A stretch of DNA of 64,000 nucleotides. Source: Hoplostethus atlanticus. Taxonomy: Eukaryota; Chordata; Actinopteri; Trachichthyiformes; Trachichthyidae. Location: the NCBI GenBank assembly GCA_034670405.1, contig JAXDDX010000001.1, forward strand, positions 7,877,501 to 7,941,500, written 5' to 3'. The translations under genes and the position numbers were made by a program. Numbering within the stretch: position 1 is the first letter of the stretch; the number at the start of each line of letters is the position of its first letter. Below are positions 30,256 to 42,680 of the stretch, in pieces. A model generated the notes under the pieces. It did not search any database. It was given only the letters and a program-made list of their open reading frames with translations, and was not told the origin of the DNA.

Positions 30256-30450
30256 CTTTACTCCCAAGTCAGTCGCTGTATATAGACACTCTATATCGGT
30301 TGCTCCGGTGGATAAACGTAATTTCAGTTCACATTTACACACTGACTGCTATTTTAGGTGTGGGGGGGGGAGCTGACAAACTCAGAAAAAGCCAGTCGTC
30401 CTCTTGTCAGTGAGAGACTCCTCCCCTTATCTGACGAATAGTCCCCCCCC
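30256..30450 (-). other. mef2a: Probable first (non-coding) exon of mef2, start approximate
   Basis: The minus strand has a strong donor, TAAAG followed by gtgagt, with the last exon base at 30256. Upstream of it is CpG-containing sequence leading into a CT- and CG-rich promoter block. The transcription start cannot be fixed from sequence; 30450 is an estimate. The exon appears to have no initiator codon in use, because translation starts about 15 kb downstream. Confidence 0.5.
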
Positions 30451-30700
30451 GCCTCTCTCTCTCTCGCTCTCGCTCTATCTCTCTCTCTGTGAGTCTCACG
30501 ATCTCTCGCTCTCGCGCTCGCGCTCGCTCTCTCTCTCGCGCGCGCTATCAAAACATTAGAACAAGTATAATAAAGCTGTCAAATAAGAGGAAAACAGTTC
30601 AGTCCTTTACACGCAGTTACATTAAGTCAAAAGTTAACTAAAACAGTATGAATGTTGTGGATTTAAAATATATTACCCCCTTTTGATATTATATTTATCA
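30430..30700 (-). promoter_or_regulatory. Candidate mef2 promoter, CpG- and GA/CT-rich
   Basis: A run of C at about 30442-30451 is followed by pyrimidine repeats broken by CG steps, then by an alternating CGCGCGCG block near 30537-30546. This is the only dense CpG stretch between about 19 and 44 kb and sits just upstream of a strong minus-strand donor. A weak TATA-like AT run lies near 30570 in the minus orientation. Many vertebrate developmental genes have such TATA-poor, CpG- and GA-rich promoters. The exact start is not determined. Confidence 0.45.
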
Positions 30701-31910
30701 TAATAACTCTTTGTTCTAAATCAGACTGAAGGGTGAGGGAGTGGCAGTGTAATAATCCATTACAGACAAACTTAAGGAAACTTTGACAGATTTAAACCTA
30801 TCAGATGGACACTGCAGGCAAGAGAAGTAGGAAAAGTGTGACCAATACTGGGCTAATTTGTAGTATGATAATAACTACTGGCGTATATCGTGTTTATTCA
30901 AAGTATAGTGTGATTTCTGGTTTGGTACAACCGCTTTTCCAAATTATTCGGCGCAGCCTCATCACATTAGATCAATTGACGTCATTTCTCTAAGACAACA
31001 GCGAAGGAATTTGATTTAAAGGGCATTTCCCTGATCCAACCGCAATCTGCAGCGTCTCTGGAGCAGCCAATTAGAGAAGGAAGGCGGGATCTGTTTGACT
31101 CGCGGATGGAAATGTCACGTGTAGATGCAGGATCTGAGGAGGAGGAGGTGTTGTGCTGGTCTCCGATTGTTTTTACTGGGACTTAAAGAAGCAGGTGGGA
31201 TAGAAATCCAACACAATCGACATCTACTGTTGCAGTTACATGGATGGTATGCTTATTGGTTAAAAAAAAACAACTATATTAAGCCAACAAGTGACTAGGT
31301 GTACACAGGATAGTAACAGAAGCAACTAACAATAAGGAGATGTGCAGGGGCATCTTCTGTAGCAATTTAATTTGGCAAATTTTCCAGGCTGTGAGAAATA
31401 ATAACCTTTAGTTGATTACAAGGTAATATAAGTTATTTACCTTTTTAACAGATATCTTCACTTTTCCCCGGTTTACCTGCTAATTCAGAGGGGGACTCAG
31501 ATGACTTGGGGAAGTTGCACAAAAGTTGTACACATTACTGGTTACTTTGTGTGACAGTTGTAGTTTCTTACCACCTACAGCCACAAAACATAGGCGACCC
31601 TGCATTAAACATATTTGAAAATACTCTTGAGAAAGCCCTGGCTATGTAATGTGATTCTTCAATATTGAGCAAATAGCAGTCAAACAACCAGAAGTGTTTT
31701 GATTATACCGTAGCAGTGATTGAATAATAAAATAATGTTGTTGTTTTTTAACTACTTTGACAACGTAACTAGTACTTTATTGGAGAAACATCCTGTTACA
31801 TTACAGTGCATGCTCACTAATAAGGGAAAAAAAATGTTTAAAGAAAGTATGAATGCGACTGTATCTATATGAGTATAAACTGTTATTTAACCAGGAAAGA
31901 CTCATTGAGA

Positions 31911-32199
31911 TTAAACTTTTATGCACTCTGTATAAGCTGCTTGCCCAAACTCGGCATCTATTGCACGGCCGACCATCCTGCTAGGGGATCCCTCTCTGAG
32001 TAGCCCCTCCAGAGGTTTCCTTCCATTTTTTCCTAAAAGGTTTTGTGGGAGTTTTTCCTTGTCCTCTGTTGAGGGTCCAAGGCTGAGGGATGTTGTGTAC
32101 TAACCATTTATTGTTTTCACACTTTGGGCACTGTGAAGCCCTTTGAGACTGTAACGGTGATTAAGGGCTATACAAATAAAATGTGATTTGATTTGATTA
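31911..32199 (+). repeat. Interspersed retroposon-like repeat, copy A (plus orientation)
   Basis: The block runs from TTAAACTTTTATGCA through GGAGTTTTTCCTTGTCCTCT and CCCTTTGAGACTGTAA to a short tandem tail of (TGATT)n type. This looks like the 3' end of a LINE or a SINE sharing such an end, of a kind widespread in fish. A near-identical inverted copy lies at 33093-33373. The bases just before (TTATTTAACCAGGAAAG, near 31882) resemble another common fish repeat motif. The family name is not assigned. Confidence 0.8.
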
Positions 32200-33092
32200 A
32201 AAATCAGTGAACTGGCCAAGATAGGTCTATTACATTACCTTTTGTAACCATTTACTCTCAAGAGAAAAGTTGTGCTCTCCCTCCTCAGGGCTCTTGGCCA
32301 AGGGGCCAAAACTGGCCTTGGCTTTTGAAGCCAACACCAAAGTCCTGTCTCTCTATTACCCTCTACTCGTTGGCTGCAGAACAGCTTGAAACTCTACACA
32401 CCTCAATATAAGTCAATTGGACTAAGGCCCAGTTTCAGTGTAGAAATGTAAAGTCATTAATTTTTGTTCTACAAGAAGTTAAATTCACAATAGCTAATTT
32501 CATTTATTGTTGTGTCCCCTTTATGTGATTTACTGTTCCAGTAGAATGATATTTGCGGGAATTTTAGTGCATGCAAGGGGGTGTGTCTGCATAATCCTGC
32601 TCTTGGCAATGATACCGGCTCCAGGTGACATGGGGGTGTGCTTCACAGCCATATAAGGCCATACGGGCTGGCTCTTCCTGTAGTTGTGGGCTTCACCTTG
32701 GCTCCACCTGCTCCACCCTTTTACTCTACCGCATAAATGTTGACGCCTCCAGAAATCTCACTTCCCAGGCTTCAACTGGACCAGTAGAACAGGTAACATT
32801 TGTCCATCATTTTCTACAATCTATGCCTGTTGAGGCCTGAACTGTGCTTCAGTTTAATATATGAATCACATTTACATGCCCATGCAAGAAAGAAGAAAAC
32901 GTGTAAATACTTGTTCAATAATGGCACTGTCACTGTCCTTATTCTCCAGGTGATGCCATCCTCATTTCTAGTTTCATTGAATTCTATGACTTTCCCTGAA
33001 ACTGACTGAGACTGGTCATTTATTGTTATGTTTTATGTTTTCTACAGGTAAAGATAAGCTCATGATATAGGCCTATAATACTGATTCAACAT

Positions 33093-33373
33093 ATCAAATC
33101 AAATCACATTTATTTGTATAGCCCTTGATCACCGTTACAGTCTCTAAGGGCTTCACAGTAACATGTGAAACAATAAATGGTTAGTACACAACATCCCCCA
33201 GCCTTGGACCCTCAACAGAGGACAAGGAAAAACTCCCACAAAACCTTTTAGGAAAAAATGGAAGAAACCTCGGGAGGGGCTACTCCGAGAGGGATCCCCC
33301 TACCAGGACGGTTGGGTGTGTAATAGATGCTGAGTTTGGGCAAGCAGCGTATACACAATGCATAAGAGTTTAT
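33093..33373 (-). repeat. Interspersed retroposon-like repeat, copy B (minus orientation)
   Basis: This copy begins with the inverted tail ATCAAATCAAATCACATT and ends near the counterpart of the 5' limit of copy A. It has roughly nine in ten bases in common with copy A over about 280 bases, with a few small indels. The two copies face each other across about 890 bases. Confidence 0.8.
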
Positions 33374-33425
33374 TGTGGTGGGACGTCCAGATCTGATGTG
33401 GGGCATCACAGCAAACAGCAGCTCA

Positions 33426-33476
33426 GTCAGTGTCATCATACTGACACTGACTATATCACATATCTTGTGATATAGT
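33426..33476. repeat. Two adjacent perfect hairpins
   Basis: GTCAGTGTCA (33426-33435) pairs with TGACACTGAC (33442-33451) over a six-base loop. ACTATATCACA (33450-33460) pairs with TGTGATATAGT (33466-33476) over a five-base loop. The stems have no mismatches and share two bases. They lie about 50 bases beyond repeat copy B. Function unknown. Confidence 0.85.
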
Positions 33477-36400
33477 TCTCATTCCCTTATAACTCTGTAT
33501 ATATGTACCATCCATTCACTCACAAGCTGCTTCTTCTTCTCAGTCCTTATACTCACCATAAACTTGTACATGTGTAAATATGCCATCCATCCGCTGTACA
33601 TCCTGGTTCTACTTCATGTTTATTGTGTATTCTATTGTATTTAAGCCTTGTATTTTATATTGTTATATTGTGCTTTTTGTGATACTGTTATGCTGCTGCA
33701 ACCCCAGAAAGTCCGCCTACTGCTATATGTTTACTGACTCTGAGGGTGTATTTTCTTGCTCTCTGTCTCTCTCTCTGTCACTCTCTTGATCAATCTCTCT
33801 CTCTCTCCCTCTCTGCAGCTCCTTTTTGTATTTTTCAAATACATTTTTACAGCAAACACTTTTTATGACCAAAATACGCTGATTTTTTTCAAGAAATACT
33901 AAATTATACACAATGAAACAGAGTACAAAGCATAGAGCACAAATCAGGAAGTTATTTTAGTGTGAGAATTCATCATCCCGAGCAATTTCACAGTGATAAA
34001 TTAATGAGAGAATCCTACACATTTTAATGATGTATCACTGAAAGTGCTGTACAACACAGGGAAGTGTCATTATTACAGTTTGTGCTACCCTACCCCACAC
34101 CCATGCAGAAAGCTGTATATTTCGATTAGGAGCACATGCATGTTATTCCATTCACCCATTCCAGTGCATCAATAGTCACAACAATAAAGAATTACAGAGA
34201 AACAGTCCCCAGTTATTTTGTTGGAGAATTGGAAGTTTCTGAAGAAGTTTCTGTCATCTGGTTGTTGTTTATTAGTTGATGTGAGTTCAAGCTGATGCCA
34301 TCTGACAACAGTGGATCTCTGCCATGAAATTACTTTCAGCATGTCCTTAGCAGCACTTTTGTGTCCACATACAGAGAGCACACCCTGCATGCACAATGCT
34401 CCTCCCACTCCTGCAGTAGGAAAAGTGATGCTAGCAAAAATGTTAACTTTACTCAGAAAGTTAAGGCCTCGACTGTTTTAAGCCTCGACTGAACATGACA
34501 CTGTACGTGGCTCAGTATTTTGCACCCACATAAGCACACAACACAATATGTAATATGTAATATTGCATATTTGATTCACTGTAAAAAGCTGATGCTAACT
34601 TTTCACAGGAATTGACATTAGTAGGCATTAGCAAACATTTGGCATCACATTTTCATCATGTGCCGAGTCCAGACCTTTCCTGGCACCTGTATCTCTCACC
34701 TGTTTGGTGTTGTTGCAAAAATGCCTTCACAGAACCTGCTGTTAGACTCCAGTTTTTTTTTTCTCTGCAACTGACTTTCCTTAGCTCTTATTTACGTCCT
34801 GTCTAAAACTGTTCCTCTTCTTTCTCCTACCTTTATTTCACTCTGCCCCTTGATTTACCTCAAAGCCAGACCAGCTGGCTTTGGATGCTTTCCTTCGAGC
34901 CCGTAAGAGGCCCGACTTCACACCCTGTTCCTCCTCTTGTCCCTTGGTCTTTCTGCCGGGAGAGAGCAGGGGGGCAGGGGGGCAGGGGTTTGAAGGGTAG
35001 GACCCCAGATGGACGTAGACATGTCGGGCATGCGTTATGTGACGGGGCTTGGCTCACGGCTCTCCGGGCCAGCCACAGCTGTCAGTCATAACTACAGAAG
35101 GTGTTGAGGATTTTTCCTCCCTCTATTCATGGATTAAAAGTATGGAAAAATGCCAACAATGTAATTTCCTAAAAACAGAGGACTGAATGTTCACAAGCCC
35201 ATTCAAGTTTCTCTTTGGCTGGTAGTGTACTGTGGTTTACAGTTGTACAGTAAGATTAGTCTTCATAGTCGTTGGATTAAATACAGACATACCATATTTA
35301 GTTTGTATTAATTTGAGATAGTTTGCCATCTCAAATTAAGAACATTAAAAAACATAACATGACATAGTAAGTGAATATTTCAACAAGTTGCAGGGACACG
35401 CGAGATAAGGGTTTGTTCCAGCAGGGCTTTGATGGGAGACAGCTGGCATTTCCAACATTGCACCAGACCACAAATAGACCCAGACACTCTCTCTCTCCAA
35501 TTAAAAAAGAGACTAAAACCCGTGCAGTGAGCTTTATTAGTCTATATAAACCGAGTTTGATCTACTATATGATATAGGGAAAGAAATAGATGTTTATTTT
35601 GTAAATGAGAACAGCACAAACAGATCCCTGTGTCACACTATTTTTTGAGACTGCAGTCTGGCCACGGAGCTCTGAAATAACATTTCATTATCTGAGGCTC
35701 ATTAAACAGCCTTTCTGAAAAGCCCTCAACACCCCTCTCCAATCTCTAGTCCTTCACCCGCTGCACACTACACATTCAATCATGGGACAAATACTGCCAA
35801 CATATCCCATACTGCAGCATGGCCAGTGATTTCATCCATTTCATCCAGTTCTTTACATATCCTACCAGTTGGGTTTATTAAACAAATATGGTGGTTATTT
35901 CTACAGTAATTTAGATCGAGAGCACAACAACATGCAGGCCTAGAAGGCTGGTTACAGGGTGGTATCTAAAAAAGTATGTTGATCTCTTTTAATTGATGAT
36001 AAAACGGTCCATTCACAGTGACGAAAAGTAATAATCATATCCACTGAAAAACAGTGCAACAGTCTTCCAACAAAGTTGTATCTGAGCAGACTGCAGCTAT
36101 GTGTTAGATAATCAAGTTGAGGATCTAAAAATACTTCATGTCTCACAGTCTGGATCCCTTCTCTCATTACCCACTGTAATTAAAACTAACCAAGGCGTGC
36201 CAGCTCCAAATAGCATAGAATAGCACACAACTGTTAATGTGGAGGTATGACATTTGAAATGAAAACCTTTGTGTTATCAGTTCCCTGAGGAAGGTGGAGC
36301 AGATATAACGGTGAGAATACCATTAAATGTGGGTCAATGGAAAGGTGCTCAGTAAAGCATGATGGTCAAATGTGGTCCTCAAATGACTTAATAGGGCAGC

Positions 36401-39189
36401 ATCTACTTAGATGTGTCTTTGAAAATCAAGACAATGCTGTATCAAAATTGTTAGAACGGTTTAATGATAGAACCGACTTCCAAAGTGTTGTGTGATGTTG
36501 TTTTCTCCCAGTTGTTTATATCTGCGGCGCAGCACAACTTCGACACTCCGCAGCAGGTTTGTACAAGCATCTGTGCTCTTCTTGAGGGAGAGTGTGGTGG
36601 CATACAAAGGTTCCTATGATGAGTTGATGATCTCTCTTGAGATTCCCAATCTCCCGGGACTCGGTTTCTGAAAGTGTTTGGCTCTGTTTATCACACCGCT
36701 GAATGTTTATCGACTGCAAGGTGGAGTAGCCCAAACATCCTCTTGTCTTGTTTGCTTTGGATGGACCCATTCTCCTACAGAGGTACAGAGATCCAGATAA
36801 TAACACAAGCTCCTTAATTATCTCCAACATTCACAGACCCTATAGCTCCATTTATAAAATGTAGTCTCTGTCGTACTGAGCTCATTAAAAATTGAACAAG
36901 GTCAGAAATGAAACCGCTCTTGCCATTATTCATTTTGTCCCTAATTTCAAGTATTATTTAATTAATCACCTGGAATGACTGTCAAATAATTCACAATGTC
37001 ATATGTTGCTAGGCGAAGTTAGCTGATTTCAGCAACAAATATACTTTGATCTATTGAAATGGAACAAGACACCTTCTCTGGTTTGACTATTGATTTTTTT
37101 CAAAATAAGAACAAGATGTAAACTCCTTGTATTCACAAAAAAAGTATTGATCAAGGTTTCAATAACCATTCTGCCATATTCCACTTTTGAATTGCATGGA
37201 TATCCAACTCCAAACGATGAGAGGATTGCATCATGAGCGAAAAAGAAAAGTGGCTGTGTCTGTGTGTTGCTGTCATCGCCTTAGCTAGTCAGCAGGTGCC
37301 ATCACTTCACATTCCCACCATTTTCAGTGTAAAGACATGTTGAGGAGGAGCAGGAACAAGGGAGTCTGCCAAAGGGAATGTGTGGGAGAGACCACTCTAA
37401 TTTCTGCCTTTCAACCAATTGGCATTTCAGCTATGACTCCACATCAAGCCATTGCTGCTGTAATTCATGTTGTCAGATTGTATAGCAAGAAAGCTGAAGA
37501 TATCACATATACATACTGTCACTGTTTACCTACAGGCAGTGTTTAGAAAAGACATGGTGTTCTAGGTTTCAAATGATGTTATATTTCTTGAAATGTTAGG
37601 CCATTTCAACTGAACATTGGTACACTAACGGGGCTCCAAAGACTAAGGAGATTGCACCTGAAGTATAATATGACCTGTAGGTCTTTGCAACTCATCTTCA
37701 GAATTTCATCACATTATTTTTCTCATGCTGGCTTTTGTGTTTGTGTGTTTGCTAAAGTACATTCTGAAGTGTCCGCTGCTTTAACATGGAGCGTGATATC
37801 ACATGCATATTCCTTCACAATGCTCTATTACTGGATGATGTTTGTTTAAAAACCTACTCTATCGTGCAGTTGTAGTAGGTGCCCAGTTCCCACTAAGCAT
37901 TGTGACTCATACCAGGCATAGAGCAGCTATCCAACGCTAATCCACAGGAGATAATTTGGTATTCATGTTTTACAAATGTGCTTGAGAAAAATCCCTAAAT
38001 CTTTTTGGCAAGTGCAGTCGAGAAAGTCGCGCAAGCATGTCATCCACCATGAAAAGGCAACGAAATGGTTGAGCAAAGCAGGGCTTTGTCTCATGAGTTC
38101 AGCTGAAAGACACCACCGTCGTCAGCTTTCTTTGTTCTAGACTTTGTCTTTCCAGTGTTTTACTGGTTTCTCAAAGGTAAATAGAGGCTTGACTCAGTGG
38201 GGCACATGCAGTTTTCCTACAACAGGTAATAAATTTGTGTGTCAGGCCTGCACGTCACAGATTAAACATGCTTTGTTTAGGATGATTTATGAGTGTGATG
38301 TCGTGCTGGGTGCACTTGGCTGTGAGGAGCTGAAGGTTTGATGGTAGTGAGGGGGTAGCAGGTGGGGCGGTGGGTTGGTGAGTGTCAGATTTGTCTTACA
38401 GGAAGACTGATCTGTAGCTGCTCCGAGGGTGCCCACTGCAACACACACCTCTGTCATTAATCACACACAGCCTCGGAGTACAGAGTGCTTTGTCTTCTCT
38501 TCCTCTCAGACCAGTGCTGCAAGCTGTCACCTCCCTTAGAAAAGCTTACTTCAGAACAACTATCAAGGAGTAAAAGAAACTGACTGCGCCTTCTGAAGCA
38601 GTGGGGTATAAATGTATTCCCACAGAGAAAGATATAAAGTTGCAGTACTGAAACAGGACCCCTTACTCATTCTTCCGCTTCACAACATCCCAGCTGTTTT
38701 ATGGCAGAAGTCCTACCATTCACCACCCTTATCCCTATTTGTCACCTCATGAAGAGAAAAAGAAAGAGAAAAAGAAAACCAGAGATAAATGACCCCTAAG
38801 AGTTTAACTCATCTATTGCATTCAGATGTTGTGGTGTTTGTCTGGCACTGCCTGACAATACAATCTGCATCACTTTCATGTTCCTCCTCCTTCAGAGAAT
38901 GTCCCCTGGATACACAGGATTGAGATAATTCACTACCTTTAGGAGGAAAGAGCTGATTCAGCAGGCAGCGCAGCTAAAAGCATGTTGAATTATAAGCTAA
39001 ACACAATTGGCTGCTGATGCTCCACTTTTTCCTGATCACACACACTCTCCTCTTGTATTCTGAGCTTGTAGTGGCGCTGTGTCATATAGCACAACAAGTA
39101 TCAAATGACTGATGATTGATTTTAGGCTGAATAGTTGTTCTCGGACTAAAAGTTGAACATTGAGGAGAGACATATTGTTTCTAATGGTC

Positions 39190-39658
39190 TAATGCTGCGT
39201 TCCATACATATCGGAAAGTTGGAAATCCTGACTTGCTACTAGTATAAATGCAATGCAACGGCACTTCAAGTCGGAATTCCAAGTAGGAAACTCTCCAAGT
39301 TTTCTGTTATGTGTTAAGTTATGTGACATCACGTTAACGGCAGCGTACATTGATAACGGTAAACAACTCATTTTTACCTTGTTTATAATCTTTAGAACAC
39401 ATTCTATGTTCAACATCAAATCCTGACATTGAAATGTAAAGTTTCAATTACGGCTGCTTAATGTACGTTATGCTAACTAGCTAACATGACCAAACATCAA
39501 GCTACTTTTCCTTGTTGACATATGTTAGCTATCTTAGCTATTGAATTCATTTATGTTAGTTATTATATTAACTAACAAAATTAACGTATATCTCACAGTA
39601 ATTACGACCCTCGAACTGGGAACTTCCGACTTCTGATTTTGAATGGAACGTAGCATTA
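39190..39658. mobile_element. Non-autonomous DNA transposon (MITE-like) with GCGTTCCAT terminal repeats
   Basis: The left end TAATGCTGCGTTCCAT (39190-39205) and the right end ATGGAACGTAGCATTA (39643-39658) are inverted copies with one mismatch. The similarity continues inward as diverged gGAAGTCGGAA-like motifs. The target duplication may be the outer TA, but the exact limits are unclear. No transposase is present. Similar 'ctgcgttcca' elements recur in fish genomes; the superfamily cannot be assigned here. Confidence 0.75.
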
Positions 39659-40936
39659 TAAGATCCACTCAGACTGAACTATTGTCGCTCTGGAATCTCC
39701 ACGATTGAGTTTCACCATCCCATTTTTACACTCACAGTTTGATGCCGGGTGCCAAAGCTCTGATGATAAAGGTCCATAAACCCTTGTCCAATGCAGAAAC
39801 CTCCCTTTTATAATGTATTGTAATAGGTGATGGTCCTAATACTGTGGCAGAGCAGAAAAAGACCTTTAAATGATGCTGAAAGGTGTAAAATGATACAACC
39901 AGAGAGAGAAATAAACCTTAAGATGGCTTAGTGTTGTTCACCATTGCCTGTTGGTGGAGTCATAGTGAGGGAATAGGGAGAGAATACAGAAAACATAATC
40001 ACACTGGCAGAAGGGAAAGAAGGAAAGGAGGAGAACATACATGATTCTGGGGCTGAAGAGCTAATTTTCAGAAAAGAGGGAAAGCTCAGAAAATAGAGGC
40101 AAGCTAACAGAGCTAAGAGGTACAGGAACAGCTCAGACCTATGAGTAGACTCTGTCTATGGCTTTTAAGACTTGTATGAAACAGGTACCTGTTTTCCCAA
40201 TGCATTTACTCTACTCCCTGAAACTGTGAAATGTTCATGTCAAAATGTATATTTTCATCACATTGAAATATGGGCTAGAATTTGCCATCTACCCTGAGCA
40301 TCTCATAAACAGTTAATTTTTGAACGTGACCCTAGGTGGTCAGGAAGGGGAATAACGATCTGTCAAAATAGAGCTTAGGTCCACAAAGGCATGCTTTCAG
40401 TGTGCAGGGCCAGATATGTGAAGTATATAATTGCATGCACTGTTTAACATTTATTACATTCAGTACACCATTGCGGTTTGTTTATCGTAACATACCAGGC
40501 AAACAGAGTTAATGTGTGCCTAAGCAAATATTTGCAGCACTATATCAAATTCTGCTACCAAATTAAGGATATCAGAGAGGCCAAATAGGGTCGCGTGTGA
40601 AATAACAACGTTGTTAGGCCATCCACTGTTCCATACACAGATTGCCCTATCACAGGAGTGGTTGAAGTGTTTGCACACAGAGCTTTGCCGCCTGCGGGCT
40701 CATATATCACACTGTGCCTTATTAAGAGCTTTAACAAAATCTGGCTTTCAGTAGCCCCCCTTAGTCACCACTCTAAGGCCAGCAGTCTTCAGGACCTCCG
40801 TTTGTACACAGCCCTGACTAAATGCCTAGTCTCCCTAAACAGATTGGAGCAGTGTAAATTTGCTCTGATAGATAAAGGAAAGAATGAAGATGTTATGGCT
40901 GAGCTCAATAAGCTCCAGACAGAATTGGTCCAAACT

Positions 40937-41132
<196 letters not shown>

Positions 41133-42001
41133 CCCCTTTCTTTCCATCCTCTATACCCCCTTCTCTAACTCTTGAGAGGAGCAAGAGATCAGACACGGAG
41201 AAACATGATTGATACAGGCAGCTCAGAGAGAGACAAACACAAACCGCTCAGCTGTAGGGGATGTCATGGCTTGACGTGATTCAATTTTATAATTCAATAT
41301 ATTGAACTGACTATTTATATGTGCACCACAAATGCTACTCATTATGCTACTGAAATTCAGAGGGAGGAAACTATTGAACAATCTTTTTTTTCCTCTGAAA
41401 ATCTTATTTGTGACCTATGGAAGTATTTGAAAGCCATGAAGAGAACGGAGGCTGTTTTACGACGTGGTACCACGTGGTCGTCGCTTTACTGTACAAGTTC
41501 AACAGTCAGTGAGACAAGCCATTTACTTATCTTCAAAAGCAATGAGCAGTGGTCCATAATACTGAACCACCGACCAATAATCTGATTATCTCCAGCTACA
41601 TGCTGACCCACTGAAATGAATACATTTTGATCACTGAAAATGATGATGTATTCTGGGCGTAGCCTACAGTCCTATTCCTCCAATCACCAAAATAGAAGAC
41701 TCCATTTTATTATAGCATGCTAGGAATTCCCCTCCATTTCCCATGCTCTTGACCTCCCACCCTCCATTGTATGTGTGAGGAGCGGGTTTGGGGCCGAGCA
41801 GCCCATGCAGCTCTGCCAGGCTGACAGATCGGCTCTTCGTGCCCTCTGCTGCTCCGTCTGCACTGCGGCTCCATTGTTCTGCCCTTCCAGGCCCGGCCAT
41901 GGGGCACACCTCACCATTGTGTCTGACAGACCTGCAACCTGATACCATGGCAGCAGGCGCCTGCCTCCATCCCCATGGAGCAGTGATGCAGCATGTATGT
42001 A

Positions 42002-42005
42002 TGTG

Positions 42006-42066
<61 letters not shown>

Positions 42067-42072
42067 GCGTGC
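42002..42072. repeat. (GT)n microsatellite
   Basis: A GT run with GCGT variants near both ends, about 140 bases left of the mariner-type MITE. Confidence 0.97.
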
Positions 42073-42215
42073 GGCCGTGCGTGTATGTTTATAGTAGGTT
42101 TGATACATTTTAAAAGTGACTACTTCTAAAGATTTAGTTGTATTTTCAACACATTCATGTGTGCAGTTTTGGATTTGTCTGACTTTTTGACAATATATAT
42201 TAATAACAACATATA

Positions 42216-42680
42216 CAGTGGGGTCCAAAAGTCTGAGTCCACTACCAAGGACTGTTTGTTTTACTCAGTTGATACTTATTATTCAAGATTACATTATTTA
42301 GAACTGATTCAAAGCAACATTTTTAGATTAGAAATTGAAATATATCTGAATATCTTGTTGGCACACCATTTGCTAAGATTTTCTCATATTGTTGTCACAC
42401 CATATATTTCATTCCAATATTATTGTTTTGGTGTTTTAACAACTAATACCAGATATCGAATCAATATGGTCATTTGTGTGTTATTGTTGCTACTGCTAGT
42501 GCTTTACTTAATTAAATTAATTAAATCATTAAATCATTTGAAATGGCTAATTAAATTATTTTTGAATTTTGTAATCTTGTTTGACAAATATCATTTGAAA
42601 ATTTGTATTTGTAAAAATATTAGTATTTGATAAATGATGAAACAAACAAGTTCTTGATAGTGGACTTTTGGACCCCACTG
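42216..42680. mobile_element. MITE of Tc1/mariner type with TA target duplication (465 bp)
   Basis: The left end reads CAGTGGGGTCCAAAAGTC and the right end is its inverse complement, each flanked by TA (42214-42215 and 42681-42682). The left arm carries five extra bases (TGAGT or equivalent) before the arms realign as CCACTAYCAAGRAC. The interior is very AT-rich and encodes no transposase. Ends of this kind are common on non-autonomous mariner-like elements in fish. An open frame of about 157 codons spanning its left part is a chance product. Confidence 0.88.

Larger units (their letters stand above)
30700..39189. other. Intergenic sequence, left part
   Basis: No coding exon is supported. 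It holds the inverted repeat pair with the hairpins and short CT tracts near 33762-33815. A promoter-like block at 30950-31200 has an inverted-type CCAAT motif, a GGCGGG box and a CACGTG E-box. Confidence 0.6.

Noticed and set aside
42157-42630. 157-codon open frame on the plus strand
   Set aside because: It overlaps the left part of the AT-rich MITE, has no recognisable domain and starts outside the element.
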